From positions 18,332,977-18,396,976 of the forward strand of contig OZ022242.1 of assembly GCA_963978895.1 (NCBI GenBank): 64,000 bases of DNA. Reading direction: 5' to 3'. This document shows positions 35,341-50,292 of the stretch, piece by piece; position 1 is the first letter of the stretch, and each line of letters begins with the position of its first letter. The notes beneath the pieces were generated by a model, which made no database searches, had not been told where the DNA came from, and worked only from the letters and a program-made list of their open reading frames with translations. Source of the DNA: Erpobdella octoculata. Lineage: Eukaryota > Annelida > Clitellata > Hirudinida > Erpobdellidae. The translations under genes and the position numbers were made by a program.

Positions 35341-35948
35341 ATAAAAGTTTATCCATTACTGCTCTAATATTAATGCTAATGATGCTTTGCAAACACAGTA
35401 GCCGTTATTCAATGAAGACATTGCTTCTATTAATCGAATTACAAGTTAGTCTCCATTTATCTATATATAATGGCCATTAGAAGCCTCGTTTCGTGGAAAT
35501 GTATGTATTGTTATTACTCTTTTTGTAATTCCAGTTACAAACCAAATTACTTGTAAATTTACGCTCCAGCAAGCAAACGTCGGATATTAGAGGCATTAAT
35601 TTTGCAGGATGTTTGCCCATATAAAAAACAAAAGTAGATGATTGTACTGGGACAGTTAAGATGGTATCTCATTTATTAGCTACCAGAAAGACTCCAGCGT
35701 GTGATAGCTACACAATGACATTAATATTTATAACTAACCAGTTTTAGGAATTTGTGTGAGAGACAAGTTCAAGTTTTAACTTGCCTTGTGCAAAATTGGA
35801 GCTTTTTTATAAGATTTCGGATGAAAATGATGAGAGTGATTATGATTAGGGCCTCCAAAACAACGTTGATGATGAAAACAAAAACAACAACGTCAACTGC
35901 TATTACAATAGCGCTGGTGGTCAATAGTGCTGGTGGTCAATAGTGCTG
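35341..35948. other. AT-rich DNA, nothing recognised
   Basis: A short direct repeat GTGCTGGTGGTCAATA lies at about 35912-35943, next to the following GAT array. Confidence 0.45.
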
Positions 35949-35949
35949 G

Positions 35950-36025
<76 letters not shown>

Positions 36026-36059
36026 CATGATGATGATGATGATGATGATGATGAGGATG

Positions 36060-36151
<92 letters not shown>
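35949..36151 (+). repeat. (GAT)n followed by (GATGAC)n array
   Basis: Pure GAT to about 36095, then strict GACGAT alternation. Confidence 0.95.
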
Positions 36152-36489
36152 TGTCAACTTGGGCAAACCGCTCAACAACAAAACTCCAACTTCAGCTTAA
36201 GAGGTCTTTATTATTAAATAAAAAATTAACAAAACGGAAAATTTAACTTCAATACGAAAATTCGCCAATTCAACAATTCACTCCTAACTACGTGACAACC
36301 ACTCTCGAGCTCGACTCTCACTACACTAAAAACTCTGCGCATAGTTTTCTCGCCTAAACAGCACGCTAGCCACTAATATACAACATCTCCTACAACTACA
36401 GGTGAACATTCATACTACAACAAATAGCGAGCGTACACACAACACATCCCATCCACCAATAATCACATACACAACATGTCTATCTTGAC

Positions 36490-36715
<226 letters not shown>

Positions 36716-39700
36716 ATGATTATTATTATTCCAAATTACCATGCCTGGCATCATGATAATTTATAAAACTATTAATTAAATGTAAATTGTGTCCTGCAAA
36801 TTTTATATTTCAATGACATCTTTGCAAAAAATTACTGTTGAAAGTAACTGTATAACAACTGATATAAAATTGGGTTATTGATGTAATACTAGATCGATGA
36901 CACTTGTAAATGTAAGCAATCAGGAAATAGAGGTGCGTTACGACAGCTTTTTGTTCCCATTCCCACCAGTAACATTCCCACCCGCGTTCATTCCAGAAAT
37001 TTTCATCTCCATACAAAATCAACGCATTGCAAAGAATTAAAAATATCATCAAAACATAAATAATAATTTTAAAATATTTTCTAAATTTCAAATATGTATT
37101 TTTAAAATAATACTAAAAAATTAGTAATTTTTGAATGTGTTTTTTTCCAGATACTTGTAAAATATTTGGTAAATTTTTAATATATAATACCTGTAAAAAA
37201 TTTAGTAAAACTCAAATTTTCTTTTAAAAAATAAGATTTTATTCTTGAGGCAATACAGCAAAAACTCATTCCTATTCTTGTGGTAATCCCGCAACCTTAT
37301 CTCCATTACCACCGTATACCAGCATCCGCTCCCATTTCCACCAAACTACTGTGAAATAAACGGTATTCCCGCTGTTCCCATTACCGTGCGCAACACTACG
37401 TTGTCACTTGCAATTCTGGGACAAATATTTCCTTCAAAGATTTTTAGGAAACAATTTTTGCAATTTGAAAAAGAAAAAAATTTAAAAAAATGAGATCCCT
37501 TTAAAAAAAGAAAGCTGATGTTTTTTGATAAAAAAGATAATTCCGCTGTTAACGGTGTAAAAAATAAATTGGCTTTCCACAGCACCATCTGGAGAAGTGT
37601 GGCTTGTTGTTAATTAAGGTAAGATAAGAAATTGTACTTGACGTGACTACGTTGTTGCGGTGGTTTATAGACGCATGGACAGCTGCTAGTCACTGTTGAA
37701 AAAAGTGGTAAAAATGACAGCAGAAAAAAACAATTCTTTGACACCAACCTCGACAATAAAATTAGTCTTATAAACAACGCAAAACAGGAACACCTGTGCC
37801 AACAACCGCACACAGCACTCTCAAATTGTCCTTTAAAATCTGTTCACCGCTAGAATAAATGAGGCCATGATAAACACAAATTCGCAACTAATTTAGTTTT
37901 TGACAAAATGGAAAAACAAACAACAAATAAGAAAACTGTAAAATTAAAAAATCACAATAAAGAATTTTAGAAAAAAAATTTCCAAAGCAGAGATTAAGAA
38001 TTTTTTATATACTTTGTTTTTTTGTTTAAAAATGTTCCTTATGTATTATTATTATTTTACAAATTGTTATTTTAACTTTTTCATTTTTAAATTACAGATT
38101 TAAGGTGCCTAATTTTGAGTTATAGTGATGCAAAATATAGTATAATATATCTATATTTCGGCGTTTGATAAATGCTCAAATACTTTATAAAAACAATTTC
38201 GAGTTATTTTCTCGTAGATAAATACATCCAAAAGTTGTTTTTCTAGTTTTTACAGGTTAAAAACGTTTGTGCGTTTGTTGAGCTGTATTTTCTGGGATTA
38301 AGAATGTTTAAAAAATATATAGATTCTAGATTTGTAATTCCTTTTAGACACATATACTTATATACGATGTAAATTTAAAAATTGTTTTTAATAAAAAGTG
38401 TGAGAAAATGCAGAACACGTATTTTGCAACTGAAGTTTTAATGAAACTGTAAGATGAACAACTAATTTTTATAAACGTTCGATTTTTTTCTTTATGCTAT
38501 TTTAAAAATAGAACCATTAAACGGTATTTATCAAAGTGAAAGTTAAAGGTGCTTCCCTCACATGCGGAAACTGTTGATGTCAGTGGAAATTGAACCCCTG
38601 ACCTCGTGACCTTTCGGTCTGCAGGTGAACACCTTACCACTAAAATAAAGCTGTCAGTAATTAAAAAAATTAAAGATTCAGCAGAATAAAAAATTTATTA
38701 TGAAAGTGTTAGGAATCTGGCACTCATTTCAGCAGTAGAAATATTGATAATGTTAATATTGTCTACGAAAAAAAGAAATAATAATAATAATGATAATAAT
38801 AACTAATAAATAATACATGTACTATTATTAATATAATATAATAATATCATTGTTATTATTCAAAACAAAATATTAAAACTTAATTTTTTATTGTTGTTGT
38901 AATTTATTCCTGATGAAATAAAAATTTTTATCTCAACTGACCCATAATAATTCCTCAAACTAAAATTAAATTTCTAATTTAAAAACCCTGCTGTGCCTTT
39001 AGTAAACCAGTACTAATGGTTTTTAATTTATAAAATTGAAAACCATTAATAATTTAATTAATAAAAAAACTTATTTATTGTGTATTTAATTTCAAAAATA
39101 TTTATGTTATTCTAGTTATTGTTTTTCAGCCAAAGCATATCTTTAAAATTGAAAATATTTAGATAGTCAGTCAGTGGTTAAACTTTTTTTTGAAAAATAA
39201 ATGTTCCGCAAACAAACAAAAATGTGAAGTTGAATAAAAGCATAAAAAACTCTAACACAAGCTGATGTCTTCCAATGAGATTTTGTTTTATTAAAAAAAT
39301 CAAACTATTATTTATAAAGTTTTTTGGTTTGTAAATCCCTTAAATTAACTTCACAGCTGGTCTCGCTTTTTTTCTTGTGGACAAATCTTAGAATTGAAAA
39401 GTATCAAATTTTCCGTCATCCAATGAAACTGCAATTTTGAATATAAATTTGCTCTTTTAATAGAATGCATTTTATAACAAATTCATTTGATTTTATAATT
39501 TAAGAAATTTTTTTTTATGTTCTTAAAAACAAATTCAAAATAGAAAAGATTTGCAAAACACTTGTTTTAATATAGCTTTACTATTTAATGATCAACTTTT
39601 TAACAAAATGACGTTCAACATTTCATTTTTCTATTTTTGTGTTAAAAAAAACAATTTATTATTTTCGAATAATTAAAAAACGTTAAATAACACTCGTTAT

Positions 39701-40033
39701 TATGTAAAAATGTTTGAAATGCTCAAAAACATCAATTCCGTATTTACACAAAATATTAAATTGATTTAAAAATTGTTATAAAACAACATAATCAGTTAAA
39801 CAAATTGAATTTGCATATTTAATATCACAACGCAATTAATATTTTTTATCAGGCAAAGAATTGTGCATAGCATTTGAAAGTTCTTATCACGTGGTCAGGG
39901 GTAAGCGAAATTCCGTTTTTGTTTATTTATGATTGTTTAATGAAAACATGGGATTGTTTGTTATTTTATTGATTGAGATGCATATATTTTAAATCATTTA
40001 TTTTTCTTATTTATTTTATTCCTCTCATTTATT
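36716..40033. other. AT-rich DNA with one tRNA-like sequence
   Basis: About 3.3 kb without a recognisable gene. Short frames have no family motif. The tRNA-like segment at 38573-38643 is the only structure noted. Confidence 0.45.
38573..38643 (-). pseudogene. tRNA-like sequence
   Basis: The minus strand has an A-box-like TTAGTGGTAAGGTGTTCACC and a B-box-like GGTTCAATTTCC at tRNA-like spacing. A full cloverleaf could not be drawn, so a pseudo-tRNA or SINE head is more likely than an active gene. Confidence 0.45.
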
Positions 40034-42412
40034 TTATTCATTTATTCATTTATTCATTTATTCATTTATTCATTTATTCATTTATTCATTTATTCATTTA
40101 TTCATTTATTTATTTATTCATTTATTTATTTATTCATTTATTCATTTATTCATTTATTCATTTATTCATTTATTCATTTATTCATTTATTCATTTATTCA
40201 TTTATTCATTTATTCATTTATTCATTTATTCATTTATTCATTTATTCATTTATTCATTTATTCATTTATTCATTTATTCATTTATTCATTTATTCATTTA
40301 TTCATTTATTCATTTATTCATTTATTCATTTATTCATTTATTCATTTATTCATTTATTCATTTATTCATTTATTCATTTATTCATTTATTCATTTATTCA
40401 TTTATTCATTTATTCATTTATTCATTTATTCATTTATTCATTTATTCATTTATTCATTTATTCATTTATTCATTTATTCATTTATTCATTTATTCATTTA
40501 TTCATTTATTCATTTATTCATTTATTCATTTATTCATTTATTCATTTATTCATTTATTCATTTATTCATTTATTCATTTATTCATTTATTCATTTATTCA
40601 TTTATTCATTTATTCATTTATTCATTTATTCATTTATTCATTTATTCATTTATTCATTTATTCATTTATTCATTTATTCATTTATTCATTTATTCATTTA
40701 TTCATTTATTCATTTATTCATTTATTCATTTATTCATTTATTCATTTATTCATTTATTCATTTATTCATTTATTCATTTATTCATTTATTCATTTATTCA
40801 TTTATTCATTTATTCATTTATTCATTTATTCATTTATTCATTTATTCATTTATTCATTTATTCATTTATTCATTTATTCATTTATTCATTTATTCATTTA
40901 TTCATTTATTCATTTATTCATTTATTCATTTATTCATTTATTCATTTATTCATTTATTCATTTATTCATTTATTCATTTATTCATTTATTCATTTATTCA
41001 TTTATTCATTTATTCATTTATTCATTTATTCATTTATTCATTTATTCATTTATTCATTTATTCATTTATTCATTTATTCATTTATTCATTTATTCATTTA
41101 TTCATTTATTCATTTATTCATTTATTCATTTATTCATTTATTCATTTATTCATTTATTCATTTATTCATTTATTCATTTATTCATTTATTCATTTATTCA
41201 TTTATTCATTTATTCATTTATTCATTTATTCATTTATTCATTTATTCATTTATTCATTTATTCATTTATTCATTTATTCATTTATTCATTTATTCATTTA
41301 TTCATTTATTCATTTATTCATTTATTCATTTATTCATTTATTCATTTATTCATTTATTCATTTATTCATTTATTCATTTATTCATTTATTCATTTATTCA
41401 TTTACTCATTTATTCATTTATTCATTTATTCATTTATTCATTTATTCATTTATTCATTTATTCATTTATTCATTTATTCATTTATTCATTTATTCATTTA
41501 TTCATTTATTCATTTATTCATTTATTCATTTATTCATTTATTCATTTATTCATTTATTCATTTATTCATTTATTCATTTATTCATTTATTCATTTATTCA
41601 TTTATTCATTTATTCATTTATTCATTTATTCATTTATTCATTTATTCATTTATTCATTTATTCATTTATTCATTTATTCATTTATTCATTTATTCATTTA
41701 TTCATTTATTCATTTATTCATTTATTCATTTATTCATTTATTCATTTATTCATTTATTCATTTATTCATTTATTCATTTATTCATTTATTCATTTATTCA
41801 TTTATTCATTTATTCATTTATTCATTTATTCATTTATTCATTTATTCATTTATTCATTTATTCATTTATTCATTTATTCATTTATTCATTTATTCATTTA
41901 TTCATTTATTCATTTATTCATTTATTCATTTATTCATTTATTCATTTATTCATTTATTCATTTATTCATTTATTCATTTATTCATTTATTCATTTATTCA
42001 TTTATTCATTTATTCATTTATTCATTTATTCATTTATTCATTTATTCATTTATTCATTTATTCATTTATTCATTTATTCATTTATTCATTTATTCATTTA
42101 TTCATTTATTCATTTATTCATTTATTCATTTATTCATTTATTCATTTATTCATTTATTCATTTATTCATTTATTCATTTATTCATTTATTCATTTATTTA
42201 TTTATTCATTTATTCATTTATTCATTTATTCATTTATTCATTTATTCATTTATTCATTTATTCATTTATTCATTTATTCATTTATTCATTTATTCATTTA
42301 TTCATTTATTCATTTATTCATTTATTCATTTATTCATTTATTCATTTATTCATTTATTCATTTATTCATTTCGTTCGTTCATCTATTTATTCATTTATTC
42401 ATTTCGTTCGTT
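40034..42412 (+). repeat. 2.4-kb (TTCATTTA)n array
   Basis: About 290 copies of the octamer ATTCATTT with very few substitutions (TTTATTTA near 40105, 40120 and 42195, and ACTC at 41405). The plus-strand frame of over 800 codons (Tyr-Ser-Phe-Ile-His-Leu-Phe-Ile) is an artefact. Confidence 0.98.
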
Positions 42413-44031
42413 CATCTATTTATTTAATTATTTATTTATTTATAAATTACTAATTAATTAATTTAATTATTTATTTATTTATAAATTACTAATAATATCT
42501 ATATATGTATACTCTATTACTTTGTTTGTCTTTACCTTTCTACTCAAAATGACTTTAATAAATAAACAACCAAAACCCGAATACAAAGCACGCACCGGAA
42601 ATGACGTCATTTATGCTGAGCTTAATTTGGACGTGGCGAATCTTCCATTGAAAAATCTATTCCTTTCAATCAGTTTCTCTTTATTTTTTTTTCATTTTTG
42701 TTTTTTTTGCTTTTTTCTCTTTTTTTCTCTTTCTTTAATTTTTAACTTTTTTCTCTTTTTTTCTTCTTCTCTCTCTTTTTTTCTTTATTTAATTCAGGTT
42801 TTTTCTTTTTTTTATTTCGCTGATTTTTTGATGTTTTTCATTGTTTTGTTAATTACGGATGTACAGTAATGTACACTTGTAACCTGTTTTCCCTATAGCG
42901 CATTCAATCTTAACTTATCTTTCTTTTTTCGGACGTTTTTCCTGTATTTGATATTTACGTTTTTCTATTTTCCTGTCATTTATTTTATTTAATTTTTGTG
43001 TTCCTGTTTTTTTCAAGATTTTTGTTTCCTAACATCTTGTGATATTTTTTGTTTCCATTTTTCATGTAGCTCCTTTACTCTCACTCTCAATCACTCCACG
43101 CCCTAATGCAACGCATGTGCTTTCCTTCTATCGATTTAATATGCTTTCAAGCAGTTATATCCTTTCCACTAATAACTTAACATCGAAACTTTCCGATGAG
43201 CACGCTCAATAAATTCTCTTCTTCTTCCTCCTTATAAAGCGTCTATGCCACTGAAATGCTCTTTTTATCTCCCAATGAACCTGGGGGCGTGTGGCACTTG
43301 TTATTGTGCTAGTAGTATTTGGGCTTTTTATTCTCTTTCTGTTTCTGTTTCCCTCTCTCTCCTATTTCTTGTTTTCCAATTGTTTTTTCAAGTTCTTATT
43401 GTTTTTTTTTCTTAGGTGTGTGCGTGCGTGTTACTGTCTACAACATTATATTACAATCTTTCTATTTTTTTACACACGTGTCGAATACCAATGCCTCGAT
43501 GTTCATGCTTTCATTTGCCAGCGTGACAGATCTACGACACATTCCAATTCTCGTCGGTGTCCCTTCACTTGGCTGCTTTTTCCTTTTTTCTTTTTTTTAA
43601 ATTTGTTGTAGTTTTTTTATACAATCTATTAATGCTTATTGTTTTCCAACCATTATTGCAATTTTTATTTCGGCAAAAAATCTTTTAGACCAATAATTTG
43701 CCTTTTTTTCTTTTGTTTCTTCTCTTCCATCGATCCATTTCGGAACGTGCAAACGACCAGTCACTATTTTGTTTGAATTTTATTTTACTTTTTCGTATTA
43801 TTTCTTTCCTTTCTGAAATTAAACCATCGACGTGCCTTCCCATTACTTTTCCCGTTCTATTTCAATTTGCCGGTGCGCTCCTCATTCGAACAGTCCGGCT
43901 TACTTTGACACCCCCCACTCCGTGACGGAGCTCGTAAAACTTGACTTTTTAATTTAAATTTTTCTTTCTTTTTTTAAGTAAAACTTGAAAACACTTGGTT
44001 TTTAAGAAGATAAATTTCTGTACAAATGCTT

Positions 44032-44033
<2 letters not shown>
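42413..44033. other. Pyrimidine-rich DNA
   Basis: A long T/C-rich stretch on the plus strand. A short protein-like segment is noted at 42576-42660 (see findings). No gene can be built. Confidence 0.4.
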
Positions 44034-44129
<96 letters not shown>

Positions 44130-44150
44130 ATATATATATATATATATATC
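44034..44150 (+). repeat. (TA)n array
   Basis: AT dinucleotide run with one TATGTATG interruption near 44121. Confidence 0.96.
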
Positions 44151-44981
44151 CTTTATACAAGCTCTTAAAAATATAGTACGCCGTTTGGCAGAAACCAGTT
44201 TCCAAGCCACTTCCTCTATTTTTACAAACTTTTGTTTAGGTTACAATCTCTGTTTGTTTTGTGTGTGTCTTTCTCTGTATGCAAATTTTGCAAGTAAAGT
44301 TTAACCAGCTTTTTGACTAGCTAGGAAGCTGAAACTTTCAGCATAGCTTTATATTAGATGACAATACTTGATTAAATTAAAAAAAAAACTTAATTTGAAC
44401 ATCTTTCGTATTTCTGAATCGAGTGTATTTGAAATAAAAGTTTGTGTCGAAAAACTGGTTTTAAACCATTTTCTCTGTCCAGGACTGATTTAAGTCAAAA
44501 ATCTTTGTAATTCTGTATTATTAGACTAACGGTCCGTTTCGACATGGTCTGTCATTCACAGGGTCGGTTAACAGAAAGGCAACTCAAAACATTAACTCAA
44601 ACAAAAAGCATAGACAATCCAATAACGTCAACTAAAATAGCATATGAAACCTTTCAGTGGAGTAGCAATGGTTTGCATTAACTAAAGCTACGTCAGCACA
44701 TTTGCAAAAAAACTGTTAGCCAACACAAAACTATTCAACTGCCGGAGTACCGTATCCCAATGTAAACAACAAGGAAACATGAGCCACAAAAAACTACTTA
44801 TAGCGACCAGACAACGAAATGTAGATATTAGACAAGCGGGTTGGATTCTTTCTAGAATCGTATAAATATTTGCGTAATGGGTGGTGTCAGTTAAAGTCAA
44901 TCTATTTATAGGCTCTCGAAACATTTTAACGCAATGTTTCACTTTATAAAATATCTATCTAGCAGCAGACTAGCTGCCGAG
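44151..44981. other. AT-rich DNA, nothing recognised
   Basis: No coding or repeat structure seen. Confidence 0.5.
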
Positions 44982-44998
44982 TCAAAGTAAGGGTATGC

Positions 44999-45165
44999 GG
45001 ACTTTTCATCAAAGGACGATTCATCAAGGGACTGTTCATCAAGGACTATTCATCAAGGGACTATTCATCAAGAGACTATTCATCAAAGGACTATTCATCA
45101 AGAGGACGGTTGATCATAAGGACTGTTCATCTAAAGACTATTCATCAAGAGGACTATTCATCAAA
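44999..45165 (+). repeat. Left iterated terminal repeat
   Basis: Eleven or so GGACTRTTCATCAA units, 13-17 bp apart. Confidence 0.85.
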
Positions 45166-46057
45166 TTTTGAAGCCACTGAGCAACCTTTATCAATATATA
45201 CCCAAGATATTTTCAGCGTAAAGTAATTTGATTTATTTTTAAAAGACAGTTCTTCATCTTTGATAAAATAAATTTCAAACATATCAGTAATTTTAAAGAA
45301 ATAGTGATGGCAACCAGGGTTGTTAAGAGCGGTACTATTGGCTGACAAGATCGTTGATGAAAGCGCCGCAACATTTTTTAGCTGTTCTCAGTGCTATTCG
45401 CTACCGCAACTTTTATTAAAAAAACAAAATAAGTTTTTTCATATCAATTAAATGAGTTTCAATGTATTTAGTCTTTATTTGAAGTTTGCATGAAATCTGA
45501 GTCTGGTTGATTTATCGACGATCCGGACGAGCGTAAGCGACTTTTTGAAATGACCTTTCCTGACCTCGCTAAAACGAGCGTGTTCGTCTCTTTGAAGTGA
45601 GGCAGAAGTGGTATACCGGGTGTTAGTCATGTTTTGAGGTGTATGGTATCTGGCTGTTTGAGTGTGTATATACCTAAAGTTTGTACGAACAGTTGAAAGC
45701 AGTTTTAAAAAAAAATTTATTCAATTGTCTTTTGTTTGTTTGATTTTAAGATCTTGACGTTATTTCTTGTGCAGTTGTTTTATTTACTGTATGTGACGAA
45801 TAAAATCGTTGTATATTACAACCAGTGATGGTTTTTAACTACTTTAAAAGTAGTTAACTACTTTATTTAACTACTCACAAAAAAAGTAGTTAGTAACTAT
45901 TTCCTAACTACTTTTAAAAGCAGTAGTTATTAACTACCTACTTAACTACTGCCTAGTAGTTAACTAGTAGTTAACTACTTTTTAACATTAAAATTTTAAA
46001 CAAATGTAATTTCCAAGAACAGAATATAATTATTTACATTTTTATTTACACAATTAT

Positions 46058-46858
46058 TTACAAAATGATACTATCAAAAGCATTTACAAAATATCTAAGA
46101 TGATCTCTTAAAAAAATCATCATATCGATGTGGTTATCAGACAATTTACTTCGTCTGTCAGATAAAATTTGTCCTGCTACACTAAAAAGTCTTTCAACTG
46201 CTGCTGAACTTGGCAATGTTGAATTGAGCTTTATAAATGCTGCACAAACATCTGGATAATGGAAGAGACTTTGGATGTTCTTGGACGGGTTTGATAAATA
46301 ATCATTAAGCTGTTCAGCCAATACATTGTCAAAGGAGTTTGGTATGGTATCCATATAGTCGTACAAATCGTCATTTTCACTGCACTGATCATTGTCAACA
46401 GAGGTGATTGTTTTTGAGGTATGGCTTCTAGATTTACAACCTGCAAAGATATTTATAAAAACAATAATTAATCAACAATAATTCAACAATAATGCTGTGT
46501 ATTGTTAATTGTTAACCAAAAAAAACCTTTTAACATTTGCAATTAAATACAAGTTAAATAAACCTGATTTTTCAAGCTCTTGATTCATCTCTTTTATGTA
46601 AGCCAATAATTTTTCTTTAATCAAATATTTTTTTTGCTCATCGGACAAAAAATTCAATTTGAATTGGGGAATTATCGCTGTTGCTAGCAGATACTCTTCA
46701 TTTTCTAAAACAGGACCAAATCGTTTCTCTATACCCCGAGATAGTGCTTGTATAAAAGAGGTTTGATGGTTTTTTTCATCGTCCTTAACAACTACTTCAG
46801 TAAAACATTCTTTAATTATTTTGCTATTCATTGTAATAGATCGCAACAAACTCGTCAC
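46058..46858 (-). CDS. Short hAT transposase, two exons, 225 residues
   Basis: Exon 1 is 46858-46564 (start MTSLLRSITMNSKIIKE) and exon 2 is 46440-46058. The 123-bp intron 46563-46441 has GT...AG ends (CAG/GTTTAT and TTTGCAG/GTT) and the phases join (Gly codon split G/GT). The exon 2 product carries the hAT dimerisation signature: LNSTLPSSAAVERLFSVAGQ, then ILSDRRSKLSDNHIDMMIFL. Exon 1 shows a helical region with ENEEYLLATAIIPQFKLNFL, usual shortly before the dimerisation block. The zinc-finger BED region and most of the RNase-H-like catalytic core are absent, so the protein should not cut DNA by itself. It may bind or dimerise. The start Met is simply the first in frame. The frame is intact, which is unusual here. 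Confidence 0.75.
46441..46563 (-). other. Intron of the short hAT transposase
   Basis: Donor CAG/GTTTAT at 46563 and acceptor ATATCTTTGCAG at 46441. Splicing restores one continuous frame. Confidence 0.65.
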
Positions 46859-47379
46859 CTAATCGAAAATCGAACCTAACCGAAAATAATAACAAACTTA
46901 AACAAACAACGAAGCGGAAAATGAAAAGGAAGAAACAAAGCCAATAAGATAGTGATGTACAAGTACATAAATTAAAAAACACAGATATCGTAATTGTTTT
47001 AAAAAAATTAATAAAAAAAATTAAAGTAGTTAAAAAAATAGTTAACTACTGTAGTTAATAACTATCTCAAAAATAGTTAACTACTAGTTGATAACTAGTC
47101 TCACAAAAAGTAGTTATTAACTATTCCTTAACTACTTTAGAGTAGTTAATAACTAGTAGTTAACTATTTATAGTTAGTAACTACCCATCACTGATTACAA
47201 CCACGTCTTCTACAAACTTGCTGATTGCTCGAGGCAAAAGTGTCTTTGAAGCGTGGCCCCTTGGTGTTAAACGACCGATGCCAGATTTGACATAGCGGGC
47301 ATGGGTGATGCTTTGACGTGTTTGTGGCCTTTGGTAAATGTGTACATATATGGTTTACGAAAACAGTCGAATATAGTTT

Positions 47380-47525
47380 TTCTGGTGCTGTGACCGGGAG
47401 CGGAAGCGGGAGACAAGCGGGAAGAGAGAGTGACCGGGAGCGTGAGAGCAAGCGGGGAAGGAAACGGGAACGAGAGAAAAACGACCGAAAAACTTCTAAA
47501 ACCAGGGCAGCGCAAGGTACCTCGC
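47380..47525 (-). mobile_element. TTGCCCGGGG interspersed element, minus-strand copy
   Basis: On the minus strand it reads ACTAGCGAGGTACCTTGCGC, then CCCTGGTTTTAGAAGTTTTT and a CGTTCCCG-rich stretch. Only the first about 145 bp are present. Confidence 0.7.
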
Positions 47526-47654
47526 TAGTTCTATTATAAAGAATAAAGTATTTGGATGCAAGCAGAGTAGCACTGTAAATTTGATATAGATTACCCTACA
47601 TTTTGGCAACATATTTTGGTTGAAAATAACATCTTAAACAATTTTATTAAATTT

Positions 47655-47826
47655 TTTGATGAATAGTCCGCTGGATGAATAGACATTAGATGAACAGTCC
47701 TTATGATGAACCGTCCTCTTGATGAATAGTCCTTTGATGAATAGTCTTTTGATGAATAGTCCCTTGATGAATAGTCCTTGATGAACAGTCCTTTGATGAA
47801 TCGTCCTTTGATGAACAGTCCTAGAA
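47655..47826 (-). repeat. Right iterated terminal repeat
   Basis: Inverted counterpart of 44999-45165, in GATGAATAGTCC units. Confidence 0.85.
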
Positions 47827-47897
47827 TCAAAGTAAGGAGTCGTTGAGCCCATCGCAGAAGAGACGGTTTAGAAAAATAATGGGGATGGTTATATTTT

Positions 47898-47902
<5 letters not shown>

Positions 47903-47959
<57 letters not shown>
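47903..47959 (+). repeat. (TA)n run at the 3' side of the Penelope-like element
   Basis: 57 bp of AT repeats. A second run at 49852-49875 borders the other side of the element. Confidence 0.95.
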
Positions 47960-49902
<1,943 letters not shown>

Positions 49903-50109
49903 TTATACAAGACTTCATTGGTCATTCTAAAAATTGTTAATGCGTGAGCATGAGTTGTCATAAAATTATATTTTTTACAAAGAGCATTTTAAAAACAGAC
50001 AAATTTTGTTATGTGATCTGCTTATTAAATTCAGCGATGTAGTGGCGCTCATAAGGAATTTCTTTTAAATAATTAGATGCCTCAATATTAAATTCCTCTG
50101 TTTAGTAAC

Positions 50110-50292
50110 TATCGGGGTACCCGGCATTGCCCGGGGTTTTTAGAGGTTTTCTATCGTTCTTCTTTCTCGTTCCCGTTTTATTCCCGCTTGCTCTGCCACT
50201 CTCGGTCGCTTTTCCGTTCCCGGCTGCTTTCCTGTTCCCGCTCAGTCTCATGCTCCTCGCTCTCTTCTTCCTCTTCCTTTCCCGCTCTCTTT
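50110..50292 (+). mobile_element. TTGCCCGGGG interspersed element, copy leading into an octamer array
   Basis: CGGGGTACCCGGCATTGCCC, then GGGGTTTTTAGAGGTTTTCT and the CCCGCT/CTCGGTCG pyrimidine-rich stretch. At the place where another copy (33980) reads TTTGTAATAAC, this one turns into TGTAACTATG repeats. Confidence 0.75.

Larger units (their letters stand above)
45823..47193 (-). mobile_element. Complete 1,371-bp hAT element
   Basis: ATTACAAC is duplicated exactly at 45815-45822 and 47194-47201. Both ends begin CAGTGATGG. The subterminal 140-170 bp on each side are dense in AGTAGTTAACTACT palindromic motifs, likely transposase binding sites. The interior carries a two-exon transposase on the minus strand. 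Its sequence preservation suggests a fairly recent insertion. Confidence 0.9.
44991..47826. mobile_element. Transposon with long iterated inverted ends, carrying two insertions
   Basis: The segment 44999-45165 and the complement of 47655-47826 match unit by unit: both are strings of GGACTATTCATCAA units with the same order of variants (ACGATTC, ACTGTTC, AGAGGACGGTT, ATAAGGACTGTT). TCAAAGTAA flanks the whole at 44982-44990 and 47827-47835, a 9-bp duplication that fits Mutator-like or foldback elements. The extreme ends differ (GGGTATGC and TTCTAGG). Inside are a complete hAT (45823-47193) and a TTGCCCGGGG element (47380-47525). About 1.2 kb of its own interior remains, with no intact transposase. 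Confidence 0.75.

Noticed and set aside
39973..42453. 826-codon plus-strand frame
   Set aside because: Pure translation of the (TTCATTTA)n array plus a few flanking codons.
45516..45597. Short frame ending DDPDERKRLFEMTFPDLAKT before a stop
   Set aside because: It looks protein-like and could be a remnant of the outer transposon's transposase, but it is too short to assign.
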